Source of the DNA: Olsenella sp.
GTDB taxonomy: Bacteria; Actinomycetota; Coriobacteriia; Coriobacteriales; Atopobiaceae
Assembly (NCBI GenBank): GCA_015062715.1
Contig: SUUD01000023.1
Location: forward strand, 1 to 14,265
DNA length: 14,265 nt
Direction: 5' to 3'
Shown here one piece after another: positions 1 through 6,500 of this stretch. The notes beneath the pieces are model-generated. The model was not told where the DNA came from and searched no databases. It saw nothing but the letters and a program-made list of their open reading frames with translations. How positions within the stretch are numbered: the stretch's first letter is position 1; each line of letters begins with the position of its first letter. The position numbers and the translations under genes are program-made.

Positions 1-758
1 TCAAGTACATGGTCACCGACTCCGAGGAGCTCACCGAGGAGGAGAAGTCGATGATCCACGAGATCTTCGACCTGGGCGACACGGTCGCGCGTGAGGTCAT
101 GGTCCCGCGCGTCGACATGACTGCCGTCGAGGACGACGCCACGCTCCAGGAGGTCATCGGCGTCATGCGCGAGACCGGCTACTCCCGCCTGCCGGTCTGC
201 CGCGGCGGCATCGACCACATCGTGGGCATCGCCCACATCAAGGACCTGCTCGAGCCCATCCTCGACCAGCGCAACGAGACCCACGAGATCAGCCGCTACA
301 TGCGCCAGGCGAGCTACGTCCCCGACACCAAGGACATCATCCCCCTGCTCTCCGAGATGCAGACCAGCCACGAGCAGATGGTCATCGTGGTCGACGAGTA
401 CGGCGGCACCGCGGGCATCATCACCATCGAGGACATCGTCGAGGAGGTCGTGGGCGAGATCGAGGACGAGTTCGACCCCGACAACAAGTACCTCACCCAG
501 CTCTCCGAGCGCGAGTGGCTCGTCGACGGTCGCTACTCCATCGACGACGCCATCGAGCTGGGCTGGCCGATCGAGGACTCCGAGGAGTACGAGACGGTCG
601 CCGGCTTCGTGCTCGACACGCTCGACTCGCTCCCGCGCCCGGGCGACCAGGTCGAGGTGGAGGGGTACGTCTTCCGCGTGCAGACCATGCGCGGCAGGCG
701 CATCGCCATGCTCCGCGTGACCGCCCCTGAGCCCGCGCCAGAGCCGGTCGACGAGTAG
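1..758 (+). CDS. CNNM/CorC-type CBS-domain membrane protein, 3' part
   Basis: This is the C-terminal part of a CNNM/HlyC-CorC family protein, a family of integral membrane proteins linked to Mg2+/Co2+ efflux or homeostasis. The reading frame is open from the first full codon at base 3, and the acidic helix followed by EVMVPR is the linker that normally follows the DUF21 membrane domain. The gene therefore starts upstream of the window, and the ATG at base 9 is internal. Two CBS domains follow: the first begins at PRVDM and ends near VGIAHIKDLL, the second ends in DEYGGTAGIITIEDIVEE. The last roughly 75 residues are the CorC_HlyC domain. Stop TAG at 756-758. Substrate cannot be read from this part. 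Confidence 0.93.
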   Translation, partial: KYMVTDSEELTEEEKSMIHEIFDLGDTVAREVMVPRVDMTAVEDDATLQEVIGVMRETGYSRLPVCRGGIDHIVGIAHIKDLLEPILDQRNETHEISRYMRQASYVPDTKDIIPLLSEMQTSHEQMVIVVDEYGGTAGIITIEDIVEEVVGEIEDEFDPDNKYLTQLSEREWLVDGRYSIDDAIELGWPIEDSEEYETVAGFVLDTLDSLPRPGDQVEVEGYVFRVQTMRGRRIAMLRVTAPEPAPEPVDE

Positions 759-792
759 GGCGGAGGTTCTGCGCGGGGCACCCGCGTCCGCC
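759..792 (+). terminator. GC-rich hairpin after the CNNM gene, possible terminator
   Basis: GGCGGA (759-764) pairs with TCCGCC (787-792), and inside it CGCGGG (772-777) pairs with CCCGCG (781-786), leaving a 7-nt bulge on the left strand and a 3-nt loop. The hairpin begins directly after the stop codon. There is no run of T after it, so intrinsic termination is uncertain. Confidence 0.45.
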
Positions 793-827
793 GTCTGGCC
801 CGGGAGGGCGGCCTTTCCGTCCGACTT

Positions 828-847
828 TGCACTTCATGCACTACAAT
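828..847 (+). promoter_or_regulatory. Possible -10 box with TGCACT direct repeat
   Basis: TACAAT at 842-847 is a good -10 match and lies 55 bp before the next start codon. TGCACT occurs twice, at 828-833 and 837-842, 9 bp apart and running into the -10 box, as an operator might. No good -35 hexamer is present 17 bp upstream. Confidence 0.3.
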
Positions 848-901
848 GAGGTGTTGTGACGTGCGTGCGTCACCGCCTTCGACTTCCGAGGAGGGCCCAG
901 C

Positions 902-1729
902 ATGGCTCAGCTCATCGACATCCGCAAGGTGGCCATCGGCCCCCGCTTCCTTACCGCCCGCATCCGCATCGACGAGGACGCACCGCTCTTCACCAACGAG
1001 GACCCCGAGGGCACCGCGCGCGTCCTCGACCTGCTCCCCGAGGTGGTGGACCACGCCTGCCTGGGCGATGCGGGTCCGCTCTTTGGCGACGCGGTCGACG
1101 CCACGGAGGTCGCGCACCTCTTCGAGCACGTGACGATCGAGCTCATGGCCCGCACGGGCCTTGCGGGCAACATCACGAGCGGCCGCACCAAGGCCTGCGT
1201 CGACGAGGACCGCGCCTACGAGGTGCGCGTCCTGTGCCCCGACGACGTGCTCGCGGCGGGCGCCCTCTCCTCGGCGGCGTTCGTGCTCGACTGGGCGTAC
1301 TCCGGCGGGTCTGACCCCAAGCCCGCCATCGAGGCCATCGTATCGGGCCTGGTGAGCATCGTCGAGTCCGTCTCGCAGGCGGCCCCCGCGCCGGCGCCCC
1401 AGGACGAGCCCGCCCCCGAGCCCATGCGGGCCGAGGCCCCCGTCACCCAGCCCGAGGCCCTCGAGGAGGACCTCGTCGAGGAGGAGCCCCAGCTGGGGGC
1501 GACCGTCATGATGGAGGCGCTGCCCTCCCAGCCGGTCGTCGCCGAGCCCACCCCCGAGCCCGTCGTCGAGCCCGAGCCCGCGCCGCGCCGCTCCACGCTC
1601 GTCATGGTGGCCGGCCCCGGCGTCGACGCGTACGTGGCCGACCCCGATCCCGCACCCGCTCCCGCCGAGCCCGTCGAGCAGGATCCGTTCCCCCAGCCCA
1701 TCATGGTCGCGGGGCCCAAGCGGGGCTAG
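902..1729 (+). CDS. Free-standing cyanophycin-synthetase N-domain-like protein
   Basis: A 275-aa protein. Residues 1-135 resemble the N-terminal domain of cyanophycin synthetase: LP at 45-46, H51 and C53, then FEHVTIEL (74-81, with E75, H76, E80) and GRT (94-96) occur in the same order and spacing as the family pattern (H.C...EHV..EL....G...GRT). The glutamate-ligase ATP-grasp and Mur-ligase domains of the roughly 870-aa enzyme are absent, so synthesis of cyanophycin is not expected. Residues 145-275 are a Pro/Glu/Ala-rich tail with small hydrophobic islands (LVMVAGPG, IMVAGPKRG). GAGGAGGG lies just before the ATG at 902. Function unknown; the domain call rests on motif recall, not on a search. 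Confidence 0.75.
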   Translation: MAQLIDIRKVAIGPRFLTARIRIDEDAPLFTNEDPEGTARVLDLLPEVVDHACLGDAGPLFGDAVDATEVAHLFEHVTIELMARTGLAGNITSGRTKACVDEDRAYEVRVLCPDDVLAAGALSSAAFVLDWAYSGGSDPKPAIEAIVSGLVSIVESVSQAAPAPAPQDEPAPEPMRAEAPVTQPEALEEDLVEEEPQLGATVMMEALPSQPVVAEPTPEPVVEPEPAPRRSTLVMVAGPGVDAYVADPDPAPAPAEPVEQDPFPQPIMVAGPKRG

Positions 1730-1737
1730 GCGCCCCA

Positions 1738-1770
1738 ATCCGTCCCGCCTCCACGGATGGCGGGTATAAT
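1738..1770 (+). promoter_or_regulatory. TATAAT promoter under two interleaved inverted repeats
   Basis: TATAAT at 1765-1770 is a perfect -10 box for the YtxH-like gene that starts at 1832. Directly upstream two inverted repeats interleave: ATCCGT (1738-1743) with ACGGAT (1753-1758), and CCCGCC (1744-1749) with GGCGGG (1759-1764). They cover the -35 position, where no good -35 hexamer is seen, so they may be an activator or repressor site. Confidence 0.5.
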
Positions 1771-1831
1771 CACGGCACTGAATGGCAGGGGGCGCAGGCC
1801 CCGCCGACCGTCTCCTGAAGGAGGACACATC

Positions 1832-2299
1832 ATGAGCAAGAGCAAGAACGCGGCAGGCTTCTTCATCGGTAGCGTCCTGGGCGCCGCGATCGGCGCGGTC
1901 GCCGGCATGCTCCTCGCCCCCCGCTCTGGCGCCGAGAGCCGCGCCATGGCTGCCGACGCCATGAACGACGCGTGGGACTCCGCGATGGACGCCTACGAGC
2001 AGGGCGCCCAGGTCGTGACCGACCGCGTCAACGACATCCGCCCGCAGGTCGACGCAACCACCGATGAGCTGCGCGCCAAGGTCGACGCAGCGCGTGAGCG
2101 CATGGACCAGGTCCGCGAGTCCCTCTCCGAGACCGTCGCCAACGCCTCCACGCAGGTCCAGGAGGCCGTCGAGACCGTCGCCGACATGGTCAACGAGGCC
2201 GTCGAGACCGTTGCCAACGACGCCACCGAGGCTGCCGACGTCGTCGTCGAGACCGTCGAGGAGGAGCCCGCGGAGCAGGCCGAGGAGCCTGCCGAGTAG
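1832..2299 (+). CDS. YtxH-like membrane-anchored protein
   Basis: A 155-aa protein of the YtxH type, small stress-associated proteins of unknown biochemical role. Residues 8-30 form one glycine/alanine-rich membrane segment, followed by the family signature of a membrane helix running into LLAPRSGAESR. The rest is a long, low-complexity amphipathic helix of Ala/Val/Glu/Asp (coiled-coil-like, with repeated VETVA units) ending in an acidic tail EEEPAEQAEEPAE. The start at ATG 1832 was chosen because GAAGGAGGACAC precedes it. An in-frame upstream start at 1757 lies over the promoter and has no ribosome-binding site. It probably has its own promoter. Confidence 0.85.
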   Translation: MSKSKNAAGFFIGSVLGAAIGAVAGMLLAPRSGAESRAMAADAMNDAWDSAMDAYEQGAQVVTDRVNDIRPQVDATTDELRAKVDAARERMDQVRESLSETVANASTQVQEAVETVADMVNEAVETVANDATEAADVVVETVEEEPAEQAEEPAE

Positions 2300-2315
2300 C
2301 GAAGCGGGCAACAGG

Positions 2316-2385
2316 GGCGGCCGCCGGTTCCCGGAGCCGCCGCACAGAGGACGATTTGGCGGGCGGGACGTCGGCTGGCGTCCCG
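2316..2385 (+). terminator. Two hairpins between the YtxH-like and PRC-barrel genes
   Basis: GGCGGC (2316-2321) can pair with GCCGCC (2336-2341), and CGGGACG (2364-2370) with CGTCCCG (2379-2385). Neither is followed by a T run. They may weaken read-through or form a leader for the next gene. No promoter could be recognised in this 106-bp gap. Confidence 0.35.
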
Positions 2386-2405
2386 TTCGTGTCACTGGAG
2401 GGGCC

Positions 2406-3407
2406 ATGCTCACCACCAAGCAGCTCACCGGCCGCAAGGTCTACCGCATCAAGGAGCGTCGCAACAAGGAGGACAAGCTCGTTCGCCTGGGCAAGGTGCA
2501 CCAGGTGGTCTTTGCCCCGGACGGCCGCTCCATCGTGGGCGTCACGGTGCGCCGGCCCGACATCGCGGGCATGGTCAAGCAGGACGACGTCTTCGTCGCC
2601 CGCGACTCGCTGCTCATGGCCGACAAGGAGCTCGTGGTCACGGGGGGCGACGAGGCCTTCGACGATGCCGCCCGCAAGCGGCTCTCCATAGACTGGGACC
2701 GCTGCCTCATCTGGGACGGAATGGACGCGCGCACCGAGTCGGGCAAGGAGCTCGGCTACGTGGGCGAGGTCACGCTCGACCTCAAGACGGGCGAGGTGGG
2801 GGTCTTCCGCATCACCGACGGGGGCGTCTCCAACGCGCTCGTGGGGTGCGTCGAGATTCCCGCGCACATGTTCCGCCGCTACGAGCGGGGCTTCCTCGTG
2901 GTAGACAACGCCGCGGCAAAGCTCGAGCTCTCGGGGGGTGCCGCTGGCAAGGCGGGTGCCGCCTACGGAAAGGCCAAGGCCAAGGGCAAGGAGGCCGGCA
3001 AGAAGGCCGGGGAGGCCGCCGGCGTTGCCTTCGACAAGGGGACGTATGGCCTGGGCAGGGCGCTGGGCAAGGCAAGGCGCGCCGTGACCGAGGCCATCCA
3101 GGACGACGCCGAGCCCGCACAGCTGGCGGTCGAGGAGGCCCTGGTGGAGGAGCCGCCGCGCGCCCTGCCGCAGGCCGCGCCGGCCAAGAAGCCCAAGAAG
3201 AGCGACAAGAAGGGCGACAAGTCCAAGAAGGGCAAGAAAAAGGCCAAGAAGGACGGAACCCCCAAGGCTTCAAAGCCGGCTGAAAGGGGTACAACAGATA
3301 CCACCGAGCTCGCGGACAAGGCCGTCCGCGAGGTTGGCAGGCAGCTTGGCAGGACGCGCGACATGTTCGCCGCCTTCAAGCGGGAGTTCGACGAAAGCAG
3401 CAAGTGA
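2406..3407 (+). CDS. PRC-barrel domain protein with lysine-rich tail
   Basis: A 333-aa protein. The N-terminal 170 residues contain a PRC-barrel-like beta domain (LTGRKVYRIKE, then LGKVHQVVFAPDGRSIVGVTV) and what looks like a second related unit (GKELGYVGEVTLDLKTGEV). PRC-barrels are small adaptor domains found in ribosome-maturation, photosynthetic and membrane proteins; the partner here is unknown. Residues 180-225 are Ala/Gly/Lys-rich, and about 260-300 is a strongly basic KKPKKSDKKG-type stretch that could bind nucleic acid or acidic surfaces. Start ATG 2406 follows GGAGGGG. A much longer open frame starting at 2064 overlaps the previous gene and is not credible. The stop codon is formed by the first three bases of a palindromic repeat. 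Confidence 0.8.
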   Translation: MLTTKQLTGRKVYRIKERRNKEDKLVRLGKVHQVVFAPDGRSIVGVTVRRPDIAGMVKQDDVFVARDSLLMADKELVVTGGDEAFDDAARKRLSIDWDRCLIWDGMDARTESGKELGYVGEVTLDLKTGEVGVFRITDGGVSNALVGCVEIPAHMFRRYERGFLVVDNAAAKLELSGGAAGKAGAAYGKAKAKGKEAGKKAGEAAGVAFDKGTYGLGRALGKARRAVTEAIQDDAEPAQLAVEEALVEEPPRALPQAAPAKKPKKSDKKGDKSKKGKKKAKKDGTPKASKPAERGTTDTTELADKAVREVGRQLGRTRDMFAAFKREFDESSK

Positions 3408-3459
3408 GACAATCGGGGACGGTTCTCGATTGTCTCAGAGACAGTCGGGGACACATCTC
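3405..3459. repeat. REP-like palindrome with a second partial copy
   Basis: TGAGACAATCG (3405-3415) is an exact inverted repeat of CGATTGTCTCA (3427-3437) around an 11-nt loop. A second copy of the left unit follows: 3406-3427 and 3438-3459 match at 18 of 22 positions, sharing GAGACA.TCGGGGAC and a final TCTC. The look (GGGGACGGTTCTC) is that of REP-type repeats scattered in many bacterial genomes. TGA at 3405-3407 is the stop codon of the PRC-barrel gene. Confidence 0.7.
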
Positions 3460-3507
3460 CACACCACGGCCTGACGTCTTAACGCACAGCGAATCGGAGC
3501 ACAGACG

Positions 3508-4968
3508 ATGGCAGACACGCACCACAACACCAACGACAATCCCAAGGGCACCAGCCCCGTGGCGGGCCCCGTGAGGCGCGCCCAGGCGAGCGGCTCGCGC
3601 TTCTCGCGCTCGAGCACCGGCACCGTCATCAGCTCGGCGGATCCCTACAGGAGCAGCGAGAACAACCCCTACCTCTCGTCGGGCGAGGCGGACGGCCGCT
3701 TCTCCCGCGTGACGAGCGGCTATGTCTCGGCGGGACGCATGGGCACCACGCAGGCGCGCACCAGGCGCCGCCCCCACCACCTGCGCAACCTGCTCATCTT
3801 CGTCGCGCTCGTGGGGGTGCTGGGCGGCGCCGGCTGGTTCGTCTGGACCCACCGCCCCGTCGAGATCGTCGTGGGCGGCCAGCGTCGCAGCGTCACCGTG
3901 GGCACCACCCTCGCCGAGATCAGGTCCAGCGAGGGCATCGAGTGCGCCCCGGGCGACTACGTGAGCGTCTCGGGCAACGTGATCCGCGAGGGCGAGGGCA
4001 ACCCCTTCACCGCCGAGGTCAACGACGAGCACATGCCCTACGAGCAGGCCGAGGGCTATGGCGTGCAGGGTGGCGAGAGGATCCAGTTCTCGGACGGCGA
4101 CGACATCATGGAGCCCTATGACGTCGAGGTCCGCGAGACCCAGCCCAAGCTGGTCATGGACGGCGAGTGGGGCTCCATCAGCTACATCGCCTCCTGGGGC
4201 GCCGTCCACAAGCAGGAGGTCCGCACGGGCAGGGAGTCGGGCGAGACGGCTGACGGCGACGTCATCGAGCAGGGGAGCGACTGCGTCATCCGCGTCTGCA
4301 ACGCACGGCCCTCCGACGGCCGCAAGCTCGTCGCCCTCACCTTCGACGATGGCCCGAGTACCTACACCCAGCAGTACCTCGACATCCTCGCGCGCTACGA
4401 CGCCAAGGCGACCTTCTTCTGCCTGGGCGAGAACATCGAGGCCTATCCCGAGCAGGCCAAGGCCATCGTGGCCGCCGGCCACCAGATCGCCAACCACACC
4501 TACGACCACGAGCAGCTCACCGCGGCGCCCGCCGAGACGGTCCTCTCGGAGGTCACACGCGGCTTCGCGTGCATCAAGGACGCCACGGGAGTCGACACCA
4601 CCGTCATGCGCCCGCCCTACGGCGAGCTGCGCCAGTCCACCTGGTCGGAGACGAACGGCACCATGAGCGTCTCGGTGCTGTGGAACATGGACAGCCTCGA
4701 CTGGACCCTCCCCGGGGCCGACGCCATCGTCACCAACTCGGTCATCGGCATCCAGCCGGGCTACGTCATCCTCATGCACGATGGGGGCGGCAACCGCGAC
4801 CAGGACGTCGAGGCGCTGCCGCGCATCCTCGAGACGCTCACGCAGCAGGGCTACGAGTTCGTGACCATCTCGGAGCTCATGGCCTCCGACGAGTCGATTC
4901 CCGAGGAGTGCGCCGCGGCCTACAACCCCATGCCCGACGGTGCCATCTGGACCACCGAGCTGGGGTAG
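3508..4968 (+). CDS. Membrane-anchored polysaccharide deacetylase (NodB domain)
   Basis: A 486-aa extracytoplasmic carbohydrate esterase of the NodB/CE4 family, likely removing acetyl groups from peptidoglycan or another cell-wall glycan. A Ser/Arg-rich cytoplasmic region (1-90) precedes one membrane segment near 95-115, a roughly 160-residue linker domain, and the catalytic domain (about 275-475). The five CE4 motifs are present: TFDDGP (278-283; D280 base, D281 metal), NHTYDH (329-334; metal His 330 and 334), RPPYG (368-372), DSLDW (395-399) and LMHDGGG (422-428; His 424). It should therefore be an active metal-dependent enzyme. GGAG lies 8 bp before ATG 3508. No promoter was recognised in the 100-bp gap before it, which is largely filled by the REP-like repeat. 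Confidence 0.92.
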   Translation: MADTHHNTNDNPKGTSPVAGPVRRAQASGSRFSRSSTGTVISSADPYRSSENNPYLSSGEADGRFSRVTSGYVSAGRMGTTQARTRRRPHHLRNLLIFVALVGVLGGAGWFVWTHRPVEIVVGGQRRSVTVGTTLAEIRSSEGIECAPGDYVSVSGNVIREGEGNPFTAEVNDEHMPYEQAEGYGVQGGERIQFSDGDDIMEPYDVEVRETQPKLVMDGEWGSISYIASWGAVHKQEVRTGRESGETADGDVIEQGSDCVIRVCNARPSDGRKLVALTFDDGPSTYTQQYLDILARYDAKATFFCLGENIEAYPEQAKAIVAAGHQIANHTYDHEQLTAAPAETVLSEVTRGFACIKDATGVDTTVMRPPYGELRQSTWSETNGTMSVSVLWNMDSLDWTLPGADAIVTNSVIGIQPGYVILMHDGGGNRDQDVEALPRILETLTQQGYEFVTISELMASDESIPEECAAAYNPMPDGAIWTTELG

Positions 4969-4980
4969 GGCGTTACGGCC

Positions 4981-5134
4981 GTTTTCGGACATGGTCGCCA
5001 CGTCAAAACGGACACGGTCGTTCTGTCTTCGGACACGAATGCGCCGGTCCGGCCGCTGTCTGGGGCATTTGCGCAGTTGGCGATCTCGCAGTGTGCGATT
5101 CATGTCCGAAAGCAGAACGTCCTTGTCCGAAAAC
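4981..5134. repeat. Cassette 1 palindrome, 3' side of the cassette gene
   Basis: Nested inverted repeats. The outer pair is GTTTTCGGACA (4981-4991) with TGTCCGAAAAC (5124-5134), exact over 11 bp. The inner 27-nt arms at 5009-5035 and 5103-5129 match at 23 of 27 positions around a 67-nt loop. The loop holds GCATTTGCGCAGTTGG at 5065-5080 (+ strand), the core shared by all four palindromes. The unit TTCGGACA/TGTCCGAA recurs in the arms. It ends 5 bp from the stop codon of the cassette gene at 5139 and may also act as a terminator for it and for the deacetylase gene. Confidence 0.85.
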
Positions 5135-5138
5135 CTTT

Positions 5139-6224
5139 CTACGGTAACGCCGACTTCAGAAGCTCCTGCCGCTCCGCCGCCCGTTCGGAGTCACGCAATG
5201 CCTCGCGTTGTGCCGACATGTCCCTGCCGCTGGTCCTCTCGATGGCCTCGATGACCTGACCCATGAGCAGGTCGAGTGCCCCCGCCTCGTAGAGGTCCTC
5301 CTTCGTCGCGGTAAAGATGGTCAGGCCGTCGACCCAGAGATCGCGCTCGCGACGCCGGTCGTCGGCATACTTGGACCTCATCTTGGCCTTGGCCGACTCA
5401 AGAGCGGCCCAGCTGCCGCTATCCCCCGTCGAGCCGGCGGCAACGGCTGCTTCGACAACGCGCCCCAGGTCAAAGTGGCCGGTCCCATCGTAGTTAATGC
5501 CCACGGTCGTCCCCTCGAACAGGATGTCCGGAACGCGGGACGTCTTGCTCGTCGGGCCGGCGTCGGTCAAGTTCCTTCGCCTGTTGACGATGACGTCGCC
5601 AATGCCATAGCCAAGCCCGTCGGGACCATCGCCCGCAAAGGCGACGAGGGGCGCCTCCATGGGGGACCAGCAGTTGTCGCGCACGAGATTGGCCGCCTTC
5701 CTCGCACGGTCGAGCCCGGGCATCCGGGATGCCGCGCCGACAAAGCCCTGCAGCTTCCTTGCGGTGGAGACCGGCTTGATGCCATAGGTCGGCCCACCGG
5801 CGTCATTCCAGGGGAGCGAATAGCACCCGCAGAGCTCCATGCCCAGCAGAGCAAGGCCGAGCGTGTCCAGCTCCGTGCGCATCTCGAGAAAGAGCAGTTC
5901 GGGGGAGGGGATGGCAACGCCGTCGGCAAGTCCAACAAACGAGTGCGCGGGGAGCTGCTTGGCATAGACCGTGTTGCGCGTGCCGCTCACCTTGATGCGC
6001 GCCTGCTGCCGAGGCACGGCGACACAGAGGGCCTTGCCCTCGAGAGCCTTCCCGAGGGTGTCGGGCAGCCTCTCGAGCAGCCGTTCGCGCGTCCAGTGCT
6101 TGCCGGCCGGGGGATTGGGCCCCGTAAGCCCCGTGAACGAGTGCCTTCCAGGAAAGACGGCGGCACCGGTGCGTATGGCACGCAGGATGGCGAGAGCGGT
6201 CAGCTTGTTGAAGGTAATCGGCAT
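5139..6224 (-). CDS. Cassette protein with PD-(D/E)XK/DUF559-like C-terminal half (copy 1)
   Basis: A 361-aa protein, paralogous to the gene at 10103-11197; a hand count over the ungapped first 214 residues gives 107 identities. The C-terminal half follows the layout of DUF559/AbiEi-type PD-(D/E)XK folds: CWSPMEAPL (E190), SRVPDI (D233), GINYDGTGH (N244, D246, H250), then KYADDRRRERDLW and a strand-like TIFTATKEDLY. The residue usually Glu before the YDG aspartate is Asn, so cleavage activity is uncertain. The N-terminal half (SPELLFLEM, LALLGMELCG) resembles the middle region of AbiEi-like proteins only loosely. The start at ATG 6224 follows GATGGGGGTAGC, conserved in the paralogue; the open frame further upstream is not conserved. 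Role unknown. Confidence 0.7.
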   Translation of the reverse strand: MPITFNKLTALAILRAIRTGAAVFPGRHSFTGLTGPNPPAGKHWTRERLLERLPDTLGKALEGKALCVAVPRQQARIKVSGTRNTVYAKQLPAHSFVGLADGVAIPSPELLFLEMRTELDTLGLALLGMELCGCYSLPWNDAGGPTYGIKPVSTARKLQGFVGAASRMPGLDRARKAANLVRDNCWSPMEAPLVAFAGDGPDGLGYGIGDVIVNRRRNLTDAGPTSKTSRVPDILFEGTTVGINYDGTGHFDLGRVVEAAVAAGSTGDSGSWAALESAKAKMRSKYADDRRRERDLWVDGLTIFTATKEDLYEAGALDLLMGQVIEAIERTSGRDMSAQREALRDSERAAERQELLKSALP

Positions 6225-6337
6225 GCTACCCCCATCGATGTAGACGGTTGGGCAGCCTGCGACTCCATGGTTGCACACGCGGGGTGTCTCGGCAAGGGCC
6301 TCTTTTTGACAGCGCCTGCTCGGCTTGCCAGGAAAAA
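6225..6337 (-). promoter_or_regulatory. Conserved leader of the cassette 1 gene
   Basis: Read on the - strand, this 113-bp stretch shares blocks with the 116 bp before the cassette 2 gene: CCCTTGCCG, AGGCTGCCC and GATGGGGGYAGC directly before ATG. A 1-nt length difference between AGGCTGCCC and the ATG breaks any common reading frame, so it is probably an untranslated leader or promoter. No clear -35/-10 pair is visible. Confidence 0.5.
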
Positions 6338-6468
6338 CGCACACGGTCGTTTGGGCTTCGGACAAGGACGGACCCGAGGAGCGCATTGCGTTTTTCCCAA
6401 CTGGCCAAATGCGGCACGATACGAGTTGGGTAAGCGGATCGTGTCCGAAAGCCAAATTACCGTGTGCG
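6338..6468. repeat. Cassette 1 palindrome, 5' side of the cassette gene
   Basis: 27-nt arms at 6338-6364 and 6442-6468 match at 23 of 27 positions as an inverted repeat, with TTCGGACA (6357-6364) against TGTCCGAA (6442-6449) and CGCACACGGT (6338-6347) against ACCGTGTGCG (6459-6468). The 77-nt loop carries the shared core on the - strand: CCAACTGGCCAAATGC at 6397-6412. It also lies 32 bp after the stop codon of the NRAMP gene and could end that transcript. Confidence 0.85.
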
Positions 6469-6500
6469 AAAGCACGTCGCGTCGGCGTGTTGGCGAGCTC

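Larger units (their letters stand above)
4981..6468 (-). mobile_element. Putative one-gene cassette 1 bracketed by palindromes
   Basis: The cassette consists of a palindrome, a 361-aa nuclease-like gene on the - strand, a 113-bp leader and a second palindrome. The two palindromes share arm sequence with each other but not with cassette 2, and their loop cores point in opposite directions (+ at 5065, - at 6412). No target duplication was found and no known transposase is present, so mobility is inferred only from the repeated gene-plus-repeats arrangement. Confidence 0.4.

Noticed and set aside
533..2437. 634-aa open frame on the - strand
   Set aside because: It lies opposite four well-supported + strand genes and has the Gly/Leu/Val/Asp-biased composition of an antisense frame in GC-rich DNA.
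3376..5103. 575-aa open frame on the - strand
   Set aside because: Antisense to the NodB deacetylase, whose five catalytic motifs are intact.
4981..6468. IS200/IS605 or REP-associated Y1 transposase element
   Set aside because: The cassette protein lacks the HUH motif and the Y1 tyrosine context; its motifs fit a PD-(D/E)XK-type fold instead.
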